From Vibrio intestinalis (lineage in GTDB: Bacteria > Pseudomonadota > Gammaproteobacteria > Enterobacterales > Vibrionaceae): a DNA stretch of 64,000 bases. Positions 40,316 through 49,990 of the stretch are shown piece after piece (the stretch's first letter is position 1; each line of letters begins with the position of its first letter). The notes under the pieces were generated by a model. The model ran no database searches. It was given only the letters and a program-made list of their open reading frames with translations, and was not told the origin of the DNA. The DNA is taken from the NCBI RefSeq assembly GCF_025195085.2, contig NZ_JANAVY020000014.1:1-64000 (forward strand). Direction: 5' to 3'. The position numbers were made by a program, and so were the translations under genes.

Positions 40316-41704
40316 ATGTCGCAGCAAGTCGTCGCAAGCCAACAAATTGTATGGGACCAATCGGTTCTGGATAAATACAATTACTCCGGCCCTCGTTACA
40401 CGTCTTACCCAACCGCGTTAGAGTTTCATGAAGCGTTTACCATCGCTGACTACGACATGGCGTGCACGGCATACCCTGAAAGGCCAATTTCGTTATATAT
40501 CCATATCCCGTTTTGTCACAAGCTTTGCTACTACTGTGGTTGTAATAAGGTTATTACGCGTCACGCCCACAAGGCGGATGAATACCTTGATGTGATTGAA
40601 TTGGAAATCCGTACACGTGCTGCGTTATTGCAAGGCCGTCGTGTTACACAGTTGCACTTTGGTGGTGGTACGCCAACCTTCTTAACTAAATCGCAAATCA
40701 GCCGTTTGATGGCTATTTTACGTGGTGAGTTTCATTTCGAAGAAACGGCTGAGATCAGTATCGAAGTTGACCCGCGTGAAATCGAAATGGATGTGTTGGA
40801 TCACCTACGCGGTGAAGGCTTTAACCGTCTAAGTATCGGTGTACAGGACTTCAATAAAGAAGTTCAGCAACTGGTTAACCGTGAGCAAGATGAAGAGTTC
40901 ATCATTGAAATGGTTAAACGCGCGAAAAAGCTAGGCTTCCGCTCAACTAACCTAGACCTTATCTACGGTTTACCTAAGCAGACGAAAGACTCTTTTGCGG
41001 ATACCTTGAAGCAAGTGCTAGAGATGCAGCCGGGTCGTTTGTCTGTGTTTAACTATGCCCACATGCCGCAACTGTTTGCTGCGCAACGTAAAATCAAAGA
41101 TGAAGATTTACCGCAAGCCAAAGAGAAGATGGCTATCTTGCAAGATACTATCTCAACCCTTACCGGTGCTGGTTATCAGTTTATCGGTATGGACCACTTT
41201 GCGCTGCCAGATGATGAGCTCGCCGTGGCTCAGCGTAATGGCATTCTTCACCGCAACTTCCAAGGCTACACCACCCAAGGTGAATGTGACCTGATTGGCT
41301 TTGGTGTATCAGCCATCTCTATGGTCGGTGATGCTTACGGCCAAAACCAAAAAGAGCTTAAGAAGTACTACGCTCAGGTGAACGAGCAGCGTCATGCATT
41401 GTGGAAAGGCGTGGTGCTAGACCAAGATGATTTGATTCGTCGTGAAGTGATTAAACAGCTGATTTGTAACTTCAAACTGGATAAGAACTTCATTGAAAAA
41501 GAGTTTGGTTTAACCTTTAACCAATACTTCAAACAAGATTTAGAATTGCTGCAAACCTTCATCAATGATCAGCTGGTGGAAGTTGATGATAATGAGATTC
41601 GCGTTACGCTGCGTGGCCGTCTTCTGATTCGTAATATCTGTATGTGTTTTGATAAATACCTACGCGATAAAGCCCGTCAGCAGCAGTTCTCTAGAGTGAT
41701 CTAA
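40316..41704 (+). CDS. hemN: Oxygen-independent coproporphyrinogen III oxidase HemN
   Basis: A radical-SAM decarboxylase that makes protoporphyrinogen without oxygen. About 462 aa. Cluster motif CHKLCYYCGC near residue 62, the GGGTPTFL motif near 113, and the RLSIGVQDF and NLDLIYGLPKQT blocks. The start is set at ATG 40316 (MSQQVVASQQIVWDQ), matching the family N-terminus; the in-frame ATG at 40283 adds 11 residues. No clear FNR box was seen. Together with hemB, it shows a full anaerobic route of haem synthesis. Confidence 0.96.
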   Translation: MSQQVVASQQIVWDQSVLDKYNYSGPRYTSYPTALEFHEAFTIADYDMACTAYPERPISLYIHIPFCHKLCYYCGCNKVITRHAHKADEYLDVIELEIRTRAALLQGRRVTQLHFGGGTPTFLTKSQISRLMAILRGEFHFEETAEISIEVDPREIEMDVLDHLRGEGFNRLSIGVQDFNKEVQQLVNREQDEEFIIEMVKRAKKLGFRSTNLDLIYGLPKQTKDSFADTLKQVLEMQPGRLSVFNYAHMPQLFAAQRKIKDEDLPQAKEKMAILQDTISTLTGAGYQFIGMDHFALPDDELAVAQRNGILHRNFQGYTTQGECDLIGFGVSAISMVGDAYGQNQKELKKYYAQVNEQRHALWKGVVLDQDDLIRREVIKQLICNFKLDKNFIEKEFGLTFNQYFKQDLELLQTFINDQLVEVDDNEIRVTLRGRLLIRNICMCFDKYLRDKARQQQFSRVI

Positions 41705-41724
41705 CTACTCGCGATCATAGTATT

Positions 41725-41748
41725 AAGCCACGAATTTGCGTGGCTTTG
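41725..41748. terminator. Hairpin between hemN and ilvY
   Basis: AAGCCACG and CGTGGCTT around AATTTG, followed by TGTTGT: a modest terminator between convergent genes. Confidence 0.65.
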
Positions 41749-41764
41749 TTGTATCTAGCGATGC

Positions 41765-42655
41765 TTAAAGCGCAATGTATTTCTCTTGTGCAACCTTCCA
41801 TAGCGCTTTAACTAGCGGGTTGTCCAGCTGAGAACGCTTGCAACACACTCCTAGCTCAAACGGTGCAATGGAGGCGACTTTAAGCCTTTCTATCTTATCT
41901 CTTACTGGGCTGTTGTTAATCACCACGTCAGGGGCAATACCCACGCCACAACCTAGCGCCACCATACTAACAATCGCTTCATGGCCAGCCACTTGAGCAT
42001 AGATGTTCGGTTTAATCTTCATTGTTTTAAACCAAGTGTTTGCACGTTCTCTGGCGGTTCCTGCTTCCGGCACGATGAAAGGGATTTGGCTCCAATCAGG
42101 TTGCTCTTGCTGCAAGTGTTGAGCGAAGTTGCTGATACCCGCAGGGGCAATTACAGAAAGCGGAATTTCACTGATCGGTTCAAATTCAATTCGCGATGGT
42201 AATTGGTCAGGCATGGCCGAAATTGCGATGTCAGCGTCATCACTTAATACCTTATCAATGGCTTGTGCCGGATCGCCGGTAGAGAGTTTGAACTCAATAA
42301 AGGGGTGACGCAGTCTAAATTCAGACAGCAGCTCAGGTAAATGGCTATAGCTGGCCGTTACTGAGCAAAACAGACGAATTTCACCTTTAAGCTCTTGGTC
42401 GAGCTCGGCAAATTGCGCGTGATAGTTTTGCCACTCGGCCAGTATGTTTAGCGCAACAGGTAATAGCTTCTTACCTGATGGGGTGAGCTCAACACTGCGA
42501 TTGTCACGCAATAACAAAGCTTGGCCAGTTTCCGCTTCGAGTTTTTGTATCTGACGGCTGAGTGCAGAAGGGCTGATGTGCATGGCAGAGGCTGTCTTGG
42601 CAAAGCTTTTGGTTTCACATAAGTGAATGAAGAGCTGTAAACATTTGATGTTCAT
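41765..42655 (-). CDS. ilvY: HTH-type regulator IlvY
   Basis: A LysR-family activator of ilvC that responds to acetolactate and acetohydroxybutyrate. 296 aa: winged helix at residues 1-60 (MNIKCLQLFIHLCETKSFAKTASAMHISPSALSRQIQKLE), then the two-lobed inducer domain. The N-terminus is close to E. coli IlvY. It is divergent from ilvC over a 168-bp gap, the same arrangement as in E. coli, which supports the assignment. Confidence 0.95.
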   Translation of the reverse strand: MNIKCLQLFIHLCETKSFAKTASAMHISPSALSRQIQKLEAETGQALLLRDNRSVELTPSGKKLLPVALNILAEWQNYHAQFAELDQELKGEIRLFCSVTASYSHLPELLSEFRLRHPFIEFKLSTGDPAQAIDKVLSDDADIAISAMPDQLPSRIEFEPISEIPLSVIAPAGISNFAQHLQQEQPDWSQIPFIVPEAGTARERANTWFKTMKIKPNIYAQVAGHEAIVSMVALGCGVGIAPDVVINNSPVRDKIERLKVASIAPFELGVCCKRSQLDNPLVKALWKVAQEKYIAL

Positions 42656-42694
42656 TAACTGGCAGTCCCTTTAAGAGCAGAGATGAAGTCTACG

Positions 42695-42709
42695 TTGCAT
42701 TTTTTGCAA
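42695..42709. promoter_or_regulatory. Candidate IlvY operator
   Basis: TTGCA-TTTTT-TGCAA is a perfect inverted repeat in the ilvY-ilvC gap, with the LysR pattern T-N11-A and the TTGCA half-sites used by IlvY in E. coli. A second TTGC-related half, AGCAATTT, lies at 42736-42743. Confidence 0.6.
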
Positions 42710-42823
42710 TAACTAATTGTGAATATATCACTTTAAGCAATTTAATGTCTGCATTAGTATCGAGTTATTCAGTAGTCAAACCTACTGACCGTATGGACAT
42801 AATTCTTAAAGGAGCGCCCAGCA

Positions 42824-44308
42824 ATGGCTAACTATTTCAATACATTAAACTTGCGTGAGCAGCTAGACCAACTAGGTCGCTGCCGTTTTATGGATCGTAG
42901 TGAGTTTGCAACAGAAGCAGACTACCTAAAAGGTAAGAAAGTGGTGATTGTCGGTTGTGGTGCTCAAGGTCTTAACCAAGGTCTGAACATGCGTGACTCT
43001 GGCCTAGATGTCTCTTATGCACTGCGCCAAGCGGCTATCGACGAAAAGCGTCAGTCGTTCAAAAATGCTCAAGAAAATGGCTTTGAAGTAGGTAGCTACG
43101 AAACGCTAATCCCTCAAGCGGACCTAGTGGTAAACCTTACTCCAGATAAACAGCATACCAATGTAGTTGAGACAGTAATGCCTTTAATGAAGCAAGGCGC
43201 TGCATTAGGTTACTCGCACGGCTTTAACGTAGTAGAAGAGGGCATGCAAATTCGTAAAGATCTAACGGTTGTTATGGTTGCACCTAAGTGTCCAGGTACA
43301 GAAGTACGTGAAGAATACAAACGTGGCTTTGGCGTACCAACCCTAATCGCTGTTCACCCAGAGAACGACCCACAAGGTGAAGGCTGGGATATCGCCAAAG
43401 CATGGGCAGCTGCGACAGGTGGTCACCGCGCAGGTTGTCTAGAGTCTTCATTCGTAGCAGAAGTGAAATCTGACCTAATGGGTGAGCAAACTATCCTATG
43501 TGGCATGCTGCAAGCTGGCTCTATCGTATGTTACGAGAAGATGATTGCTGACGGCATCGACCCAGGCTACGCAGGTAAGCTGCTTCAATACGGCTGGGAA
43601 ACCATCACAGAAGCACTGAAGTTTGGTGGCATCACCCACATGATGGACCGTCTATCAAACCCAGCTAAGATTAAAGCATTTGAGCTGTCAGAAGAGCTTA
43701 AAGATCTAATGCGCCCACTGTACAACAAGCACATGGATGACATCATCCAAGGTGAGTTCTCAAGCACTATGATGGCTGACTGGGCGAATGATGATGTGAA
43801 CCTACTAGGCTGGCGTGCTGAAACAGGCGAAACGGCATTTGAAAACTACCCATCAACCGATGTTGAGATTTCAGAGCAAGAGTACTTTGATAACGGCATC
43901 CTAATGATTGCCATGGTACGTGCAGGCGTTGAGTTAGCATTCGAAGCGATGACAGCATCAGGCATCATCGATGAGTCAGCGTACTACGAATCACTGCATG
44001 AGCTACCACTAATCGCGAACACCATTGCACGTAAGCGTCTATACGAGATGAACGTAGTAATTTCAGATACAGCAGAATACGGTAACTACCTATTCGCTAA
44101 TGTAGCAACACCGCTACTGCGTGAGAAGTTCATGCCTTCAGTAGGCACGGACGTTATCGGTAAAGGCCTAGGTGAAGCATCTAACCAAGTAGATAACGCA
44201 ACGCTAATCGCAGTAAATGAAGCGATTCGTAACCACCCAGTAGAATACATCGGTGAAGAGCTACGTGGGTATATGACCGATATGAAGAACATCGCGGTGG
44301 GTGGCTAA
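42824..44308 (+). CDS. ilvC: Ketol-acid reductoisomerase IlvC (class II)
   Basis: Second step of valine and isoleucine synthesis: isomerises and reduces acetohydroxy acids with NADPH. 494 aa, the long class II form of E. coli, with a duplicated C-terminal knotted domain. Rossmann motif [29 protein letters not shown] near residue 38, metal and substrate residues in the [12 protein letters not shown] and EAYYE-like (SAYYESLHE) blocks. Start ATG 42824 behind AAAGGAGCGCCC. Separated from a normal operon (ilvGMEDA) as in E. coli. Confidence 0.97.
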   Translation: MANYFNTLNLREQLDQLGRCRFMDRSEFATEADYLKGKKVVIVGCGAQGLNQGLNMRDSGLDVSYALRQAAIDEKRQSFKNAQENGFEVGSYETLIPQADLVVNLTPDKQHTNVVETVMPLMKQGAALGYSHGFNVVEEGMQIRKDLTVVMVAPKCPGTEVREEYKRGFGVPTLIAVHPENDPQGEGWDIAKAWAAATGGHRAGCLESSFVAEVKSDLMGEQTILCGMLQAGSIVCYEKMIADGIDPGYAGKLLQYGWETITEALKFGGITHMMDRLSNPAKIKAFELSEELKDLMRPLYNKHMDDIIQGEFSSTMMADWANDDVNLLGWRAETGETAFENYPSTDVEISEQEYFDNGILMIAMVRAGVELAFEAMTASGIIDESAYYESLHELPLIANTIARKRLYEMNVVISDTAEYGNYLFANVATPLLREKFMPSVGTDVIGKGLGEASNQVDNATLIAVNEAIRNHPVEYIGEELRGYMTDMKNIAVGG

Positions 44309-44323
44309 ATTACTTGCCTTAAT

Positions 44324-44391
44324 GTTTTATTTCGTTGTCGAAGGTGCTCATTTGCGACTGCAAACTGCGCGCCTTCTCCTAGAAATAAAAC
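44324..44391. repeat. Nested palindromic element after ilvC
   Basis: GTTTTATTTC (44324-44333) pairs perfectly with GAAATAAAAC (44382-44391). Inside, GAAGGTGC (44340-44347) pairs with GCGCCTTC (44369-44376) with one G-T. The 68-nt structure lies between the ilvC stop and its terminator. From memory, very similar palindromes are scattered between genes in vibrios; a whole-genome count would show whether it is a REP-like family. Confidence 0.6.
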
Positions 44392-44484
44392 CTTAATACT
44401 GCGTAATTGCAAACAAATAGCAAAGCAGTAAGAACTCCAGGCTGACTGGGGTGATAAATACAAAAAAACACAACATCTAAAAAC

Positions 44485-44519
44485 AAAGGGCTTGGTCACT
44501 GACCAAGCCCTTTTCTTTT
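44485..44519 (+). terminator. Terminator of ilvC
   Basis: AAAGGGCTTGGTC and GACCAAGCCCTTT pair over 13 bp around ACT and are followed by TCTTTT. Confidence 0.9.
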
Positions 44520-44540
44520 GTGTTCATTAAACGTATTGGA

Positions 44541-44792
44541 TTACTTGTCTGCTAGTTTTTCTTCTAGGTCAGCCAGTTTCTTTTCCATTTCCGTTAGCTT
44601 TTGGCGTGTGCGTAGCAGTACTTGAGTTTGTACATCAAACTCTTCGCGGCTGACAACATCAAGCTTATTCAGTTGGCCTTGGATTACTTGGCGAACTTTT
44701 TGGTCAACGTCTGAACCTAGGTCTTTCACTGGTTGAGGCATTGAGTCATGAATCTGTTTAGCGATCTGCTCTAATTTTTTTGGATCAAACAT
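44541..44792 (-). CDS. ubiK: Ubiquinone biosynthesis accessory factor UbiK
   Basis: A small trimeric coiled-coil protein (YqiC/BMFP family) that works with UbiJ in the soluble ubiquinone-synthesis complex. About 83 aa: [55 protein letters not shown], then a C-terminal coiled coil ([18 protein letters not shown]). ATG 44792 is preferred over GTG 44804, since AGGAG overlaps the latter. Confidence 0.93.
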   Translation of the reverse strand: MFDPKKLEQIAKQIHDSMPQPVKDLGSDVDQKVRQVIQGQLNKLDVVSREEFDVQTQVLLRTRQKLTEMEKKLADLEEKLADK

Positions 44793-44889
44793 AGTGGTTA
44801 TCACTCCTGTATCTTTGACGACATTTTAAGTAATTCAATCTAGAAAGTCGCCCATTAGAGAGTAAAAAAGCGATTCAAGTTGAGAGGTA

Positions 44890-44917
44890 GAAAAAAGGCC
44901 ACCGAAGTGGCCTTTAG
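44890..44917 (-). terminator. Terminator of the vexRAB-like operon
   Basis: On the minus strand, AAAGGCCAC-TTCG-GTGGCCTTT is followed by TTTTTC. A UUCG-type tetraloop makes it very stable. Confidence 0.88.
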
Positions 44918-44929
44918 CGACTTAACAAC

Positions 44930-47900
44930 TTATTGGTTGTTTTTCGCGAGTTCGCGACAAGCCGCTTTCGCTTCGTCAACTCGCGCTAGCTTTTCCAGAT
45001 CTTTGTCCTCTACAAATACTGGCAGAGGTTTGTGTTTCTCTGCTAGGTAGCTGTAGATAACTGGCAGTACGAATAGGGTAAACAGAGTACCAATCGCTAG
45101 ACCAGCAACGATAACAATACCGATACTGAAGCGCTGAGCAGCACCTGCACCTGTTGCGTACATCAGTGGGATAAGACCTGCAATCATCGCTGCAGTGGTC
45201 ATTAGGATAGGGCGTAGACGTACTTTTGCCGCTTCCATAACTGCTTCGATACGGTTTTTCTTATTGTGTAGCTGCTCTTCTTTCGCAACCTCACAAATCA
45301 AAATACCGTGCTTGGTGATAAGACCAACAAGCGTAATCAAACCAACCTGCGAGTAGATGTTCATGGTTGCTGCGCCCCATGCTAGGGCAATCAAAGCACC
45401 ACAAATCGCAAGCGGTACAGAGACCATGATAACCACTGGGTCTTTCAGAGATTCAAACTGAATCGCAAGAACCAAGAAGATGATCGCCAATGCCAAACCA
45501 AAGGTGGCGTATAGCGCGCTACCTTCTGTTACGTACTGACGGGCTTCACCCATGTAGTCATGGTTGTAACCAGCTGGTAGTTTGCTTTCCGCAATGTCTT
45601 CAAACCATGTAATCGCATCACCCATTGCAGTGCCTGGAGCTGGTACCGCGCCCACGCTTGCTGAGTTTAGCTGGTTGAAGTGTGGTAGTGAGCGAGGCTC
45701 TGCCACAACATCAATGGTGATTAAGCTACCCAGAGGAATTGCATTACCATCTGCTGCACGCACATAGTAGTTTTTCATCGATTCTGGGTTTAGACGCCAC
45801 TTACGTTCTACTTGAGGGATAACCTCGTAAGAACGGCCGTTTAAGTCGATACGGTTTACATAACCATCCGCCATCATAGTACCTAGCGTGATACCGATGT
45901 CTTGCATGGTCACGCCGTATGCACCTGCTTTGTCTTTGTCGATGTTGATTTTCATCGTCGCTGAATCGTAGTTTAGATCCAAATCCGAGTAGACAAACAT
46001 CGGGCTATTTTTCACTTCGGTCAGAACTTCTGTCGCGATAGTGAACAAGCTTTCAAAGCTATTCGGCGTTGTGATAACAAATTGAATTGGTAGACCAGAA
46101 CCCGCACCTGGAAGTTCAGGCATCTGGAATGCGGTTACCGCCATTCCTGGTACTTCACCAACCAATTGACCTACACGGTTAGCCACTTCAGACTGAGACG
46201 CTTCACGCTCGCTCCAAGGTACCATCGAGGCAATACCAAACGCTTGGTTAGAGTTCGGCACACCCGTAAACACCTGCGCAAATTCTACTTCTGGCTGAGC
46301 AGACAGAATTTCATTTACGTGGTTCATGGTGTTTTGCAGGTAGTCTAAGTTCGCATTAGACGGGCCGGTACCCATCAGCATTACTGCACCTTTATCTTCT
46401 GATGGCGCGAGTTCACTTGGGATGAACTTAAACAGAATCGGAAGGCTAGCAAATACAATAATACCGAACGCAAGTACCACTGGACGATGATCCATGACCG
46501 CTTGAAGCATACGCTCATAACGGTTAGTCATGCGTTCTAGAACAGAGTGTACCTTTTGCTCAAACTTGCTTGGCTCTTCATTCGCCTTAAGCATTTTTGA
46601 ACACATCATCGGTGATAGGGTCAGAGCCACAATACCGGATACAAATACCGAGCCGGCAAGTGTTAAAGCAAACTCTTTAAAGAGCGAGCCTGTAATACCA
46701 CCCATCATCGCGATTGGCGCATATACCGCACCTAGCGTCAGTGTCATTGCAATTACTGGAACGGCAATTTCACGTGTACCAATGATCGCCGCTCTAAACG
46801 GAGATTCACCCAACTTGATATGACGGTCGACGTTCTCAAGAACAACGATCGCATCATCCACCACCAGACCGATGGCCAGTACCATCGCCAGTAGCGTCAT
46901 CAAGTTCCACGAGAAGCCGATAGATTGCATGACCATTGCCACACCGATTAACGACAGTGGAATAGTCACAATCGGGATCAGTACTGCACGGAACGAACCT
47001 AGGAACAAGGTAATCACGATCAGTACGATTAACGCCGCTTCCAAGATAGTCTTGATTACTTCTTGAATGGACTCGTTGATCGCAACCGTTGAGTCGTACA
47101 TCACGTTCATGGAGATGTTGCTCGGTAGGTTACGTTCTAACTGAGGAAGTAAATCTAAGACATCGGCTGCGATGTTAATTGGGTTAGCACTAGGTGCTGC
47201 GTTGATCGCTGCAACCACGGCCTCTTGGCCGTTAGCACTCGCGCGGTAAATATCGTGGCTTTTCTCTAGTGTTACTTTCGCGATATCGCCAAGACGAATC
47301 ACTTCACCTTCAGCACCAGATTTCACCACCAGCGCTTCAAGTTCGTCAGTGTTCGATACCTGAGTATCGGCACTACCGTTGTAAAGCACCATCTCACCGA
47401 TAGCTTGACCTGTCGCTGATTGGTAGTTGTTGGCGTTAAGTACGCCCATCACATCAGATGCAGTTAGGTTAAGCGCCGCCATTTTTGCAGGGTCTAGCCA
47501 TACGCGCAGTGCGTATTTCATACCACCGTAGAGATCAACCTTAGATACACCACTTACCGTGAAGAGCTGAGGGTTGATTACACGTTCTAGGTAGTCAGTG
47601 ATCTGACTAGACGACAACTCATCACTGGTGAAACCAATGTAAAGTACCGCTGTGGTAGAACCGGTAGACATAGTTACAGTTGGGTCTTCCGCTTCTTTTG
47701 GAAGCTGAGAACGAACTGAGTTTGTCTTGGCCAAAACGTCAGACAGTGCCGCATTCGGGTCAGTGTTGAGCTTCATGTTTACGGTAATCGTAGATGAGCC
47801 CAAAACAGACGAAGACGTCATATAGTCGATGTTGTCGGCCTGTGCGACCGCTTGTTCCAATGGCTGAGTAATGAAGCCTTGAATCAAGTCAGCACTGGCA

Positions 47901-48058
47901 CCGTAGTAGCCAGTAGACACGGTGATTACCGTGTTTGTCATTTCTGGGTATTCACGCACCTGCATCTTGAATATTGCTTGGAAACCAAGCAAGGCTATCA
48001 AGAAGCTGATCGAAATCGCCAGAACTGGACGTTTAATAAAAACATCAGTAAAGCGCAT
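44930..48058 (-). CDS. vexB: RND efflux pump inner-membrane subunit (VexB-like)
   Basis: A 1042-aa proton-driven multidrug pump of the HAE-1 RND family. It has the 12-helix plan with two large periplasmic loops. The proton-relay residues are seen: Asp-Asp in LAIGLVVDDAIVVLENVDRH near residue 407 and the Lys of LVGLITKHGILICE near 940. It lies 11 bp after the fusion-protein gene and with a TetR gene upstream: order tetR-MFP-RND. This and its position after ilvC match my recollection of V. cholerae vexRAB. If correct, it exports bile salts, detergents and antibiotics with TolC. Confidence 0.85.
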   Translation of the reverse strand: MRFTDVFIKRPVLAISISFLIALLGFQAIFKMQVREYPEMTNTVITVSTGYYGASADLIQGFITQPLEQAVAQADNIDYMTSSSVLGSSTITVNMKLNTDPNAALSDVLAKTNSVRSQLPKEAEDPTVTMSTGSTTAVLYIGFTSDELSSSQITDYLERVINPQLFTVSGVSKVDLYGGMKYALRVWLDPAKMAALNLTASDVMGVLNANNYQSATGQAIGEMVLYNGSADTQVSNTDELEALVVKSGAEGEVIRLGDIAKVTLEKSHDIYRASANGQEAVVAAINAAPSANPINIAADVLDLLPQLERNLPSNISMNVMYDSTVAINESIQEVIKTILEAALIVLIVITLFLGSFRAVLIPIVTIPLSLIGVAMVMQSIGFSWNLMTLLAMVLAIGLVVDDAIVVLENVDRHIKLGESPFRAAIIGTREIAVPVIAMTLTLGAVYAPIAMMGGITGSLFKEFALTLAGSVFVSGIVALTLSPMMCSKMLKANEEPSKFEQKVHSVLERMTNRYERMLQAVMDHRPVVLAFGIIVFASLPILFKFIPSELAPSEDKGAVMLMGTGPSNANLDYLQNTMNHVNEILSAQPEVEFAQVFTGVPNSNQAFGIASMVPWSEREASQSEVANRVGQLVGEVPGMAVTAFQMPELPGAGSGLPIQFVITTPNSFESLFTIATEVLTEVKNSPMFVYSDLDLNYDSATMKINIDKDKAGAYGVTMQDIGITLGTMMADGYVNRIDLNGRSYEVIPQVERKWRLNPESMKNYYVRAADGNAIPLGSLITIDVVAEPRSLPHFNQLNSASVGAVPAPGTAMGDAITWFEDIAESKLPAGYNHDYMGEARQYVTEGSALYATFGLALAIIFLVLAIQFESLKDPVVIMVSVPLAICGALIALAWGAATMNIYSQVGLITLVGLITKHGILICEVAKEEQLHNKKNRIEAVMEAAKVRLRPILMTTAAMIAGLIPLMYATGAGAAQRFSIGIVIVAGLAIGTLFTLFVLPVIYSYLAEKHKPLPVFVEDKDLEKLARVDEAKAACRELAKNNQ

Positions 48059-48069
48059 GATTCCTCCAA

Positions 48070-49176
48070 TTACAGCATTGGTGTTTCAGCTGGTGGGGTA
48101 GTTGCATCACTTTCTACGATGCGAACTTTCGCGTGGTTACTTAGACGAACTTGACCTGAAGTCACCACAACGTCGCCAGGTTTCACACCTTCCAGTACGT
48201 GTGCAACATCAGCGGCACGCTCACCGATTTTAACGACATGCTGCTTAACGCGTTTAACGCCTTCTTCTTCAGTTACGATGTACACACTGTCACCGTAAAG
48301 CGTATAAGTAATCGCTGTTTGCTGAAGCGCTACTTGGTTTTCTAGCTTAGGAAGAATGATGTTAGCGCGTGCAAACATACCGCTACGCAATTGACCATCG
48401 CTGTTAGGAATATCTGCTTGAACTTGAATCAGACCGCTTTGAACGTTTACAGCAGGCTCGATTGCAGATATAGAACCTTCAAACGTTTTCTCTGGGTAAG
48501 CATCAACAAAAATGTCGACTTGTTGGTCAAGTTTGATGCGAGAAATGTCTGCTTGAGGAACAGTGAAGCGAAGGCGCATAACGGTGGTGTCTTCTAGACG
48601 AACAATATCACTACCTGCTTGTAGGTATTGGCCTAGGTAAACGTTACGAATACCAACGACACCAGCAAATGGCGCTTTGATTTCACGGCGGTCAATAGAC
48701 GCTTTAAGGCTTTCAATTTCCGCTTGAAGTGAGAAGTAGTTTGCACCAGCTTCATCATACGCTTCTTTTGAAATAGACCCTTTTTTGTATAGACCTTGGT
48801 AACGCTTGTACTTCGCTTTTGCTGCTGGCAGCTTAGCTTGAGCACTCTTTAGGTTAGCTCTTTCAACTTCAGAGTCCAAAGTGATAAGAGGCTGACCTTC
48901 TTCAACTTGAGTACCTGACTCAAAGCTGATCACGTCAATCACACCGCTAGTTTCGTTAGCTACGGTAACGCCTTGGTTTGGCTCAATGAAACCGATCGCT
49001 TCAATCACTGGCACCCAGTCGGTAGCTTGTACTTCAGTCACCGTTACCGGAAACTCAGGTTCTGGTAGGTTTGCCATGTACTCGGCAATTTTTTGTTGCT
49101 TGAATAGATTGAAACCAATCACACTACCAAACAGTAGTACGACGATAACAATCATAAAGAAAGTCCACTTTTTCAT
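48070..49176 (-). CDS. vexA: RND periplasmic membrane-fusion subunit (VexA-like)
   Basis: A 368-aa adaptor that links the RND pump to a TolC channel. N-terminal anchor helix (WTFFMIVIVVLLFGSVIGFNLF), with no lipobox cysteine. Lipoyl half-motifs (GVIDVISFESGTQVEEGQPLITLDSEVE and IKAPFAGVVGIRNVYLGQYLQAG in their sense) flank an alpha-hairpin (residues ~95-150), then the beta-barrel. Gap of 18 bp to the TetR gene and 11 bp to the pump gene. Naming follows the locus context. Confidence 0.85.
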   Translation of the reverse strand: MKKWTFFMIVIVVLLFGSVIGFNLFKQQKIAEYMANLPEPEFPVTVTEVQATDWVPVIEAIGFIEPNQGVTVANETSGVIDVISFESGTQVEEGQPLITLDSEVERANLKSAQAKLPAAKAKYKRYQGLYKKGSISKEAYDEAGANYFSLQAEIESLKASIDRREIKAPFAGVVGIRNVYLGQYLQAGSDIVRLEDTTVMRLRFTVPQADISRIKLDQQVDIFVDAYPEKTFEGSISAIEPAVNVQSGLIQVQADIPNSDGQLRSGMFARANIILPKLENQVALQQTAITYTLYGDSVYIVTEEEGVKRVKQHVVKIGERAADVAHVLEGVKPGDVVVTSGQVRLSNHAKVRIVESDATTPPAETPML

Positions 49177-49194
49177 TCTATTAAGAACTCCAAG

Positions 49195-49776
49195 TTAGTG
49201 ATTAATTATTGCATCCCAGCTTGCGTCGATAGCGGCTTCAAGTGCCTCGTCGTCAAGATGGTAAAATCCCAAAGCGTGTTTTCGAGCAAGCGCAACACAA
49301 GCTTCAAAAGTTAGCCCCGAAAGTACTTCGTTCGCTAGAGGTTTAAATACGCCTTGCTCTTTGCCTTCTTCGAACAATCGGTCTACCTTAAAGAACATCT
49401 TCTTTTCTAATAGTCGGATTGATATCTCGGAAGAACAAGGAAGCGATTCGTATTGAACCCGGTTACTCAATGCATTGATGTTTGACGCCGCTAAGTTCCA
49501 AATGTTCAACCACATAGTACGATAGCGTACTTTTAACGGTTCAGAATCATCGACATCAGCCTGAACCGCAGTAGCGATTCGTTGAGCGACGCGCAAACGC
49601 ACTTCGTTGAGTAAATCTTCTTTGTCGGAGAAGTAACAGTAGATAGTGCCCGCTGCAACGCCGGCTTGTTTCGCCACTTTATGCATTGAAAGGCCATGAA
49701 AGCCCGTCTCTGCAATCAGCTTTTCGGCTGCATCGAGTATCTGCTGTTGCTTATCTACGTTAGTGTTGTTGGCCAT
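49195..49776 (-). CDS. vexR: TetR-family repressor of the RND pump (VexR-like)
   Basis: A 193-aa regulator with a helix-turn-helix at residues 27-47 (LSMHKVAKQAGVAAGTIYCYFSDKEDLLNEV) and a variable ligand domain. It is first in the operon and its start is 14 bp from a perfect 22-bp palindrome (49791-49812), the expected operator. Ligand-dependent release would switch on its own gene and the pump genes. VexR in V. cholerae is reported as an activator as well; the sign here is unknown. Confidence 0.85.
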   Translation of the reverse strand: MANNTNVDKQQQILDAAEKLIAETGFHGLSMHKVAKQAGVAAGTIYCYFSDKEDLLNEVRLRVAQRIATAVQADVDDSEPLKVRYRTMWLNIWNLAASNINALSNRVQYESLPCSSEISIRLLEKKMFFKVDRLFEEGKEQGVFKPLANEVLSGLTFEACVALARKHALGFYHLDDEALEAAIDASWDAIINH

Positions 49777-49790
49777 TATATGAAACCACC

Positions 49791-49812
49791 AATGAATGAA
49801 CGTTCATTCATT
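49791..49812. promoter_or_regulatory. Palindromic operator for the TetR-family regulator
   Basis: AATGAATGAACGTTCATTCATT is a perfect 22-bp palindrome (core GAATGAACGTTCATTC). That core is common for TetR-family operators. It lies in the 214-bp gap between vexR and rep. Confidence 0.85.
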
Positions 49813-49990
49813 ATAGACCAATTACTGCCCACTAGTGCAATAAAATTTATACAAAAATCAGGAAAATTAGTCGATTACTGGCTCTATATTTGTCAGATAG
49901 GGTGGCCAAATTGGTCGACGTATTAATAATAGCAATTGAACTATTGCGCCATTATTATAAGCGCCATTATTTTTACCCAATGAGAACTCC

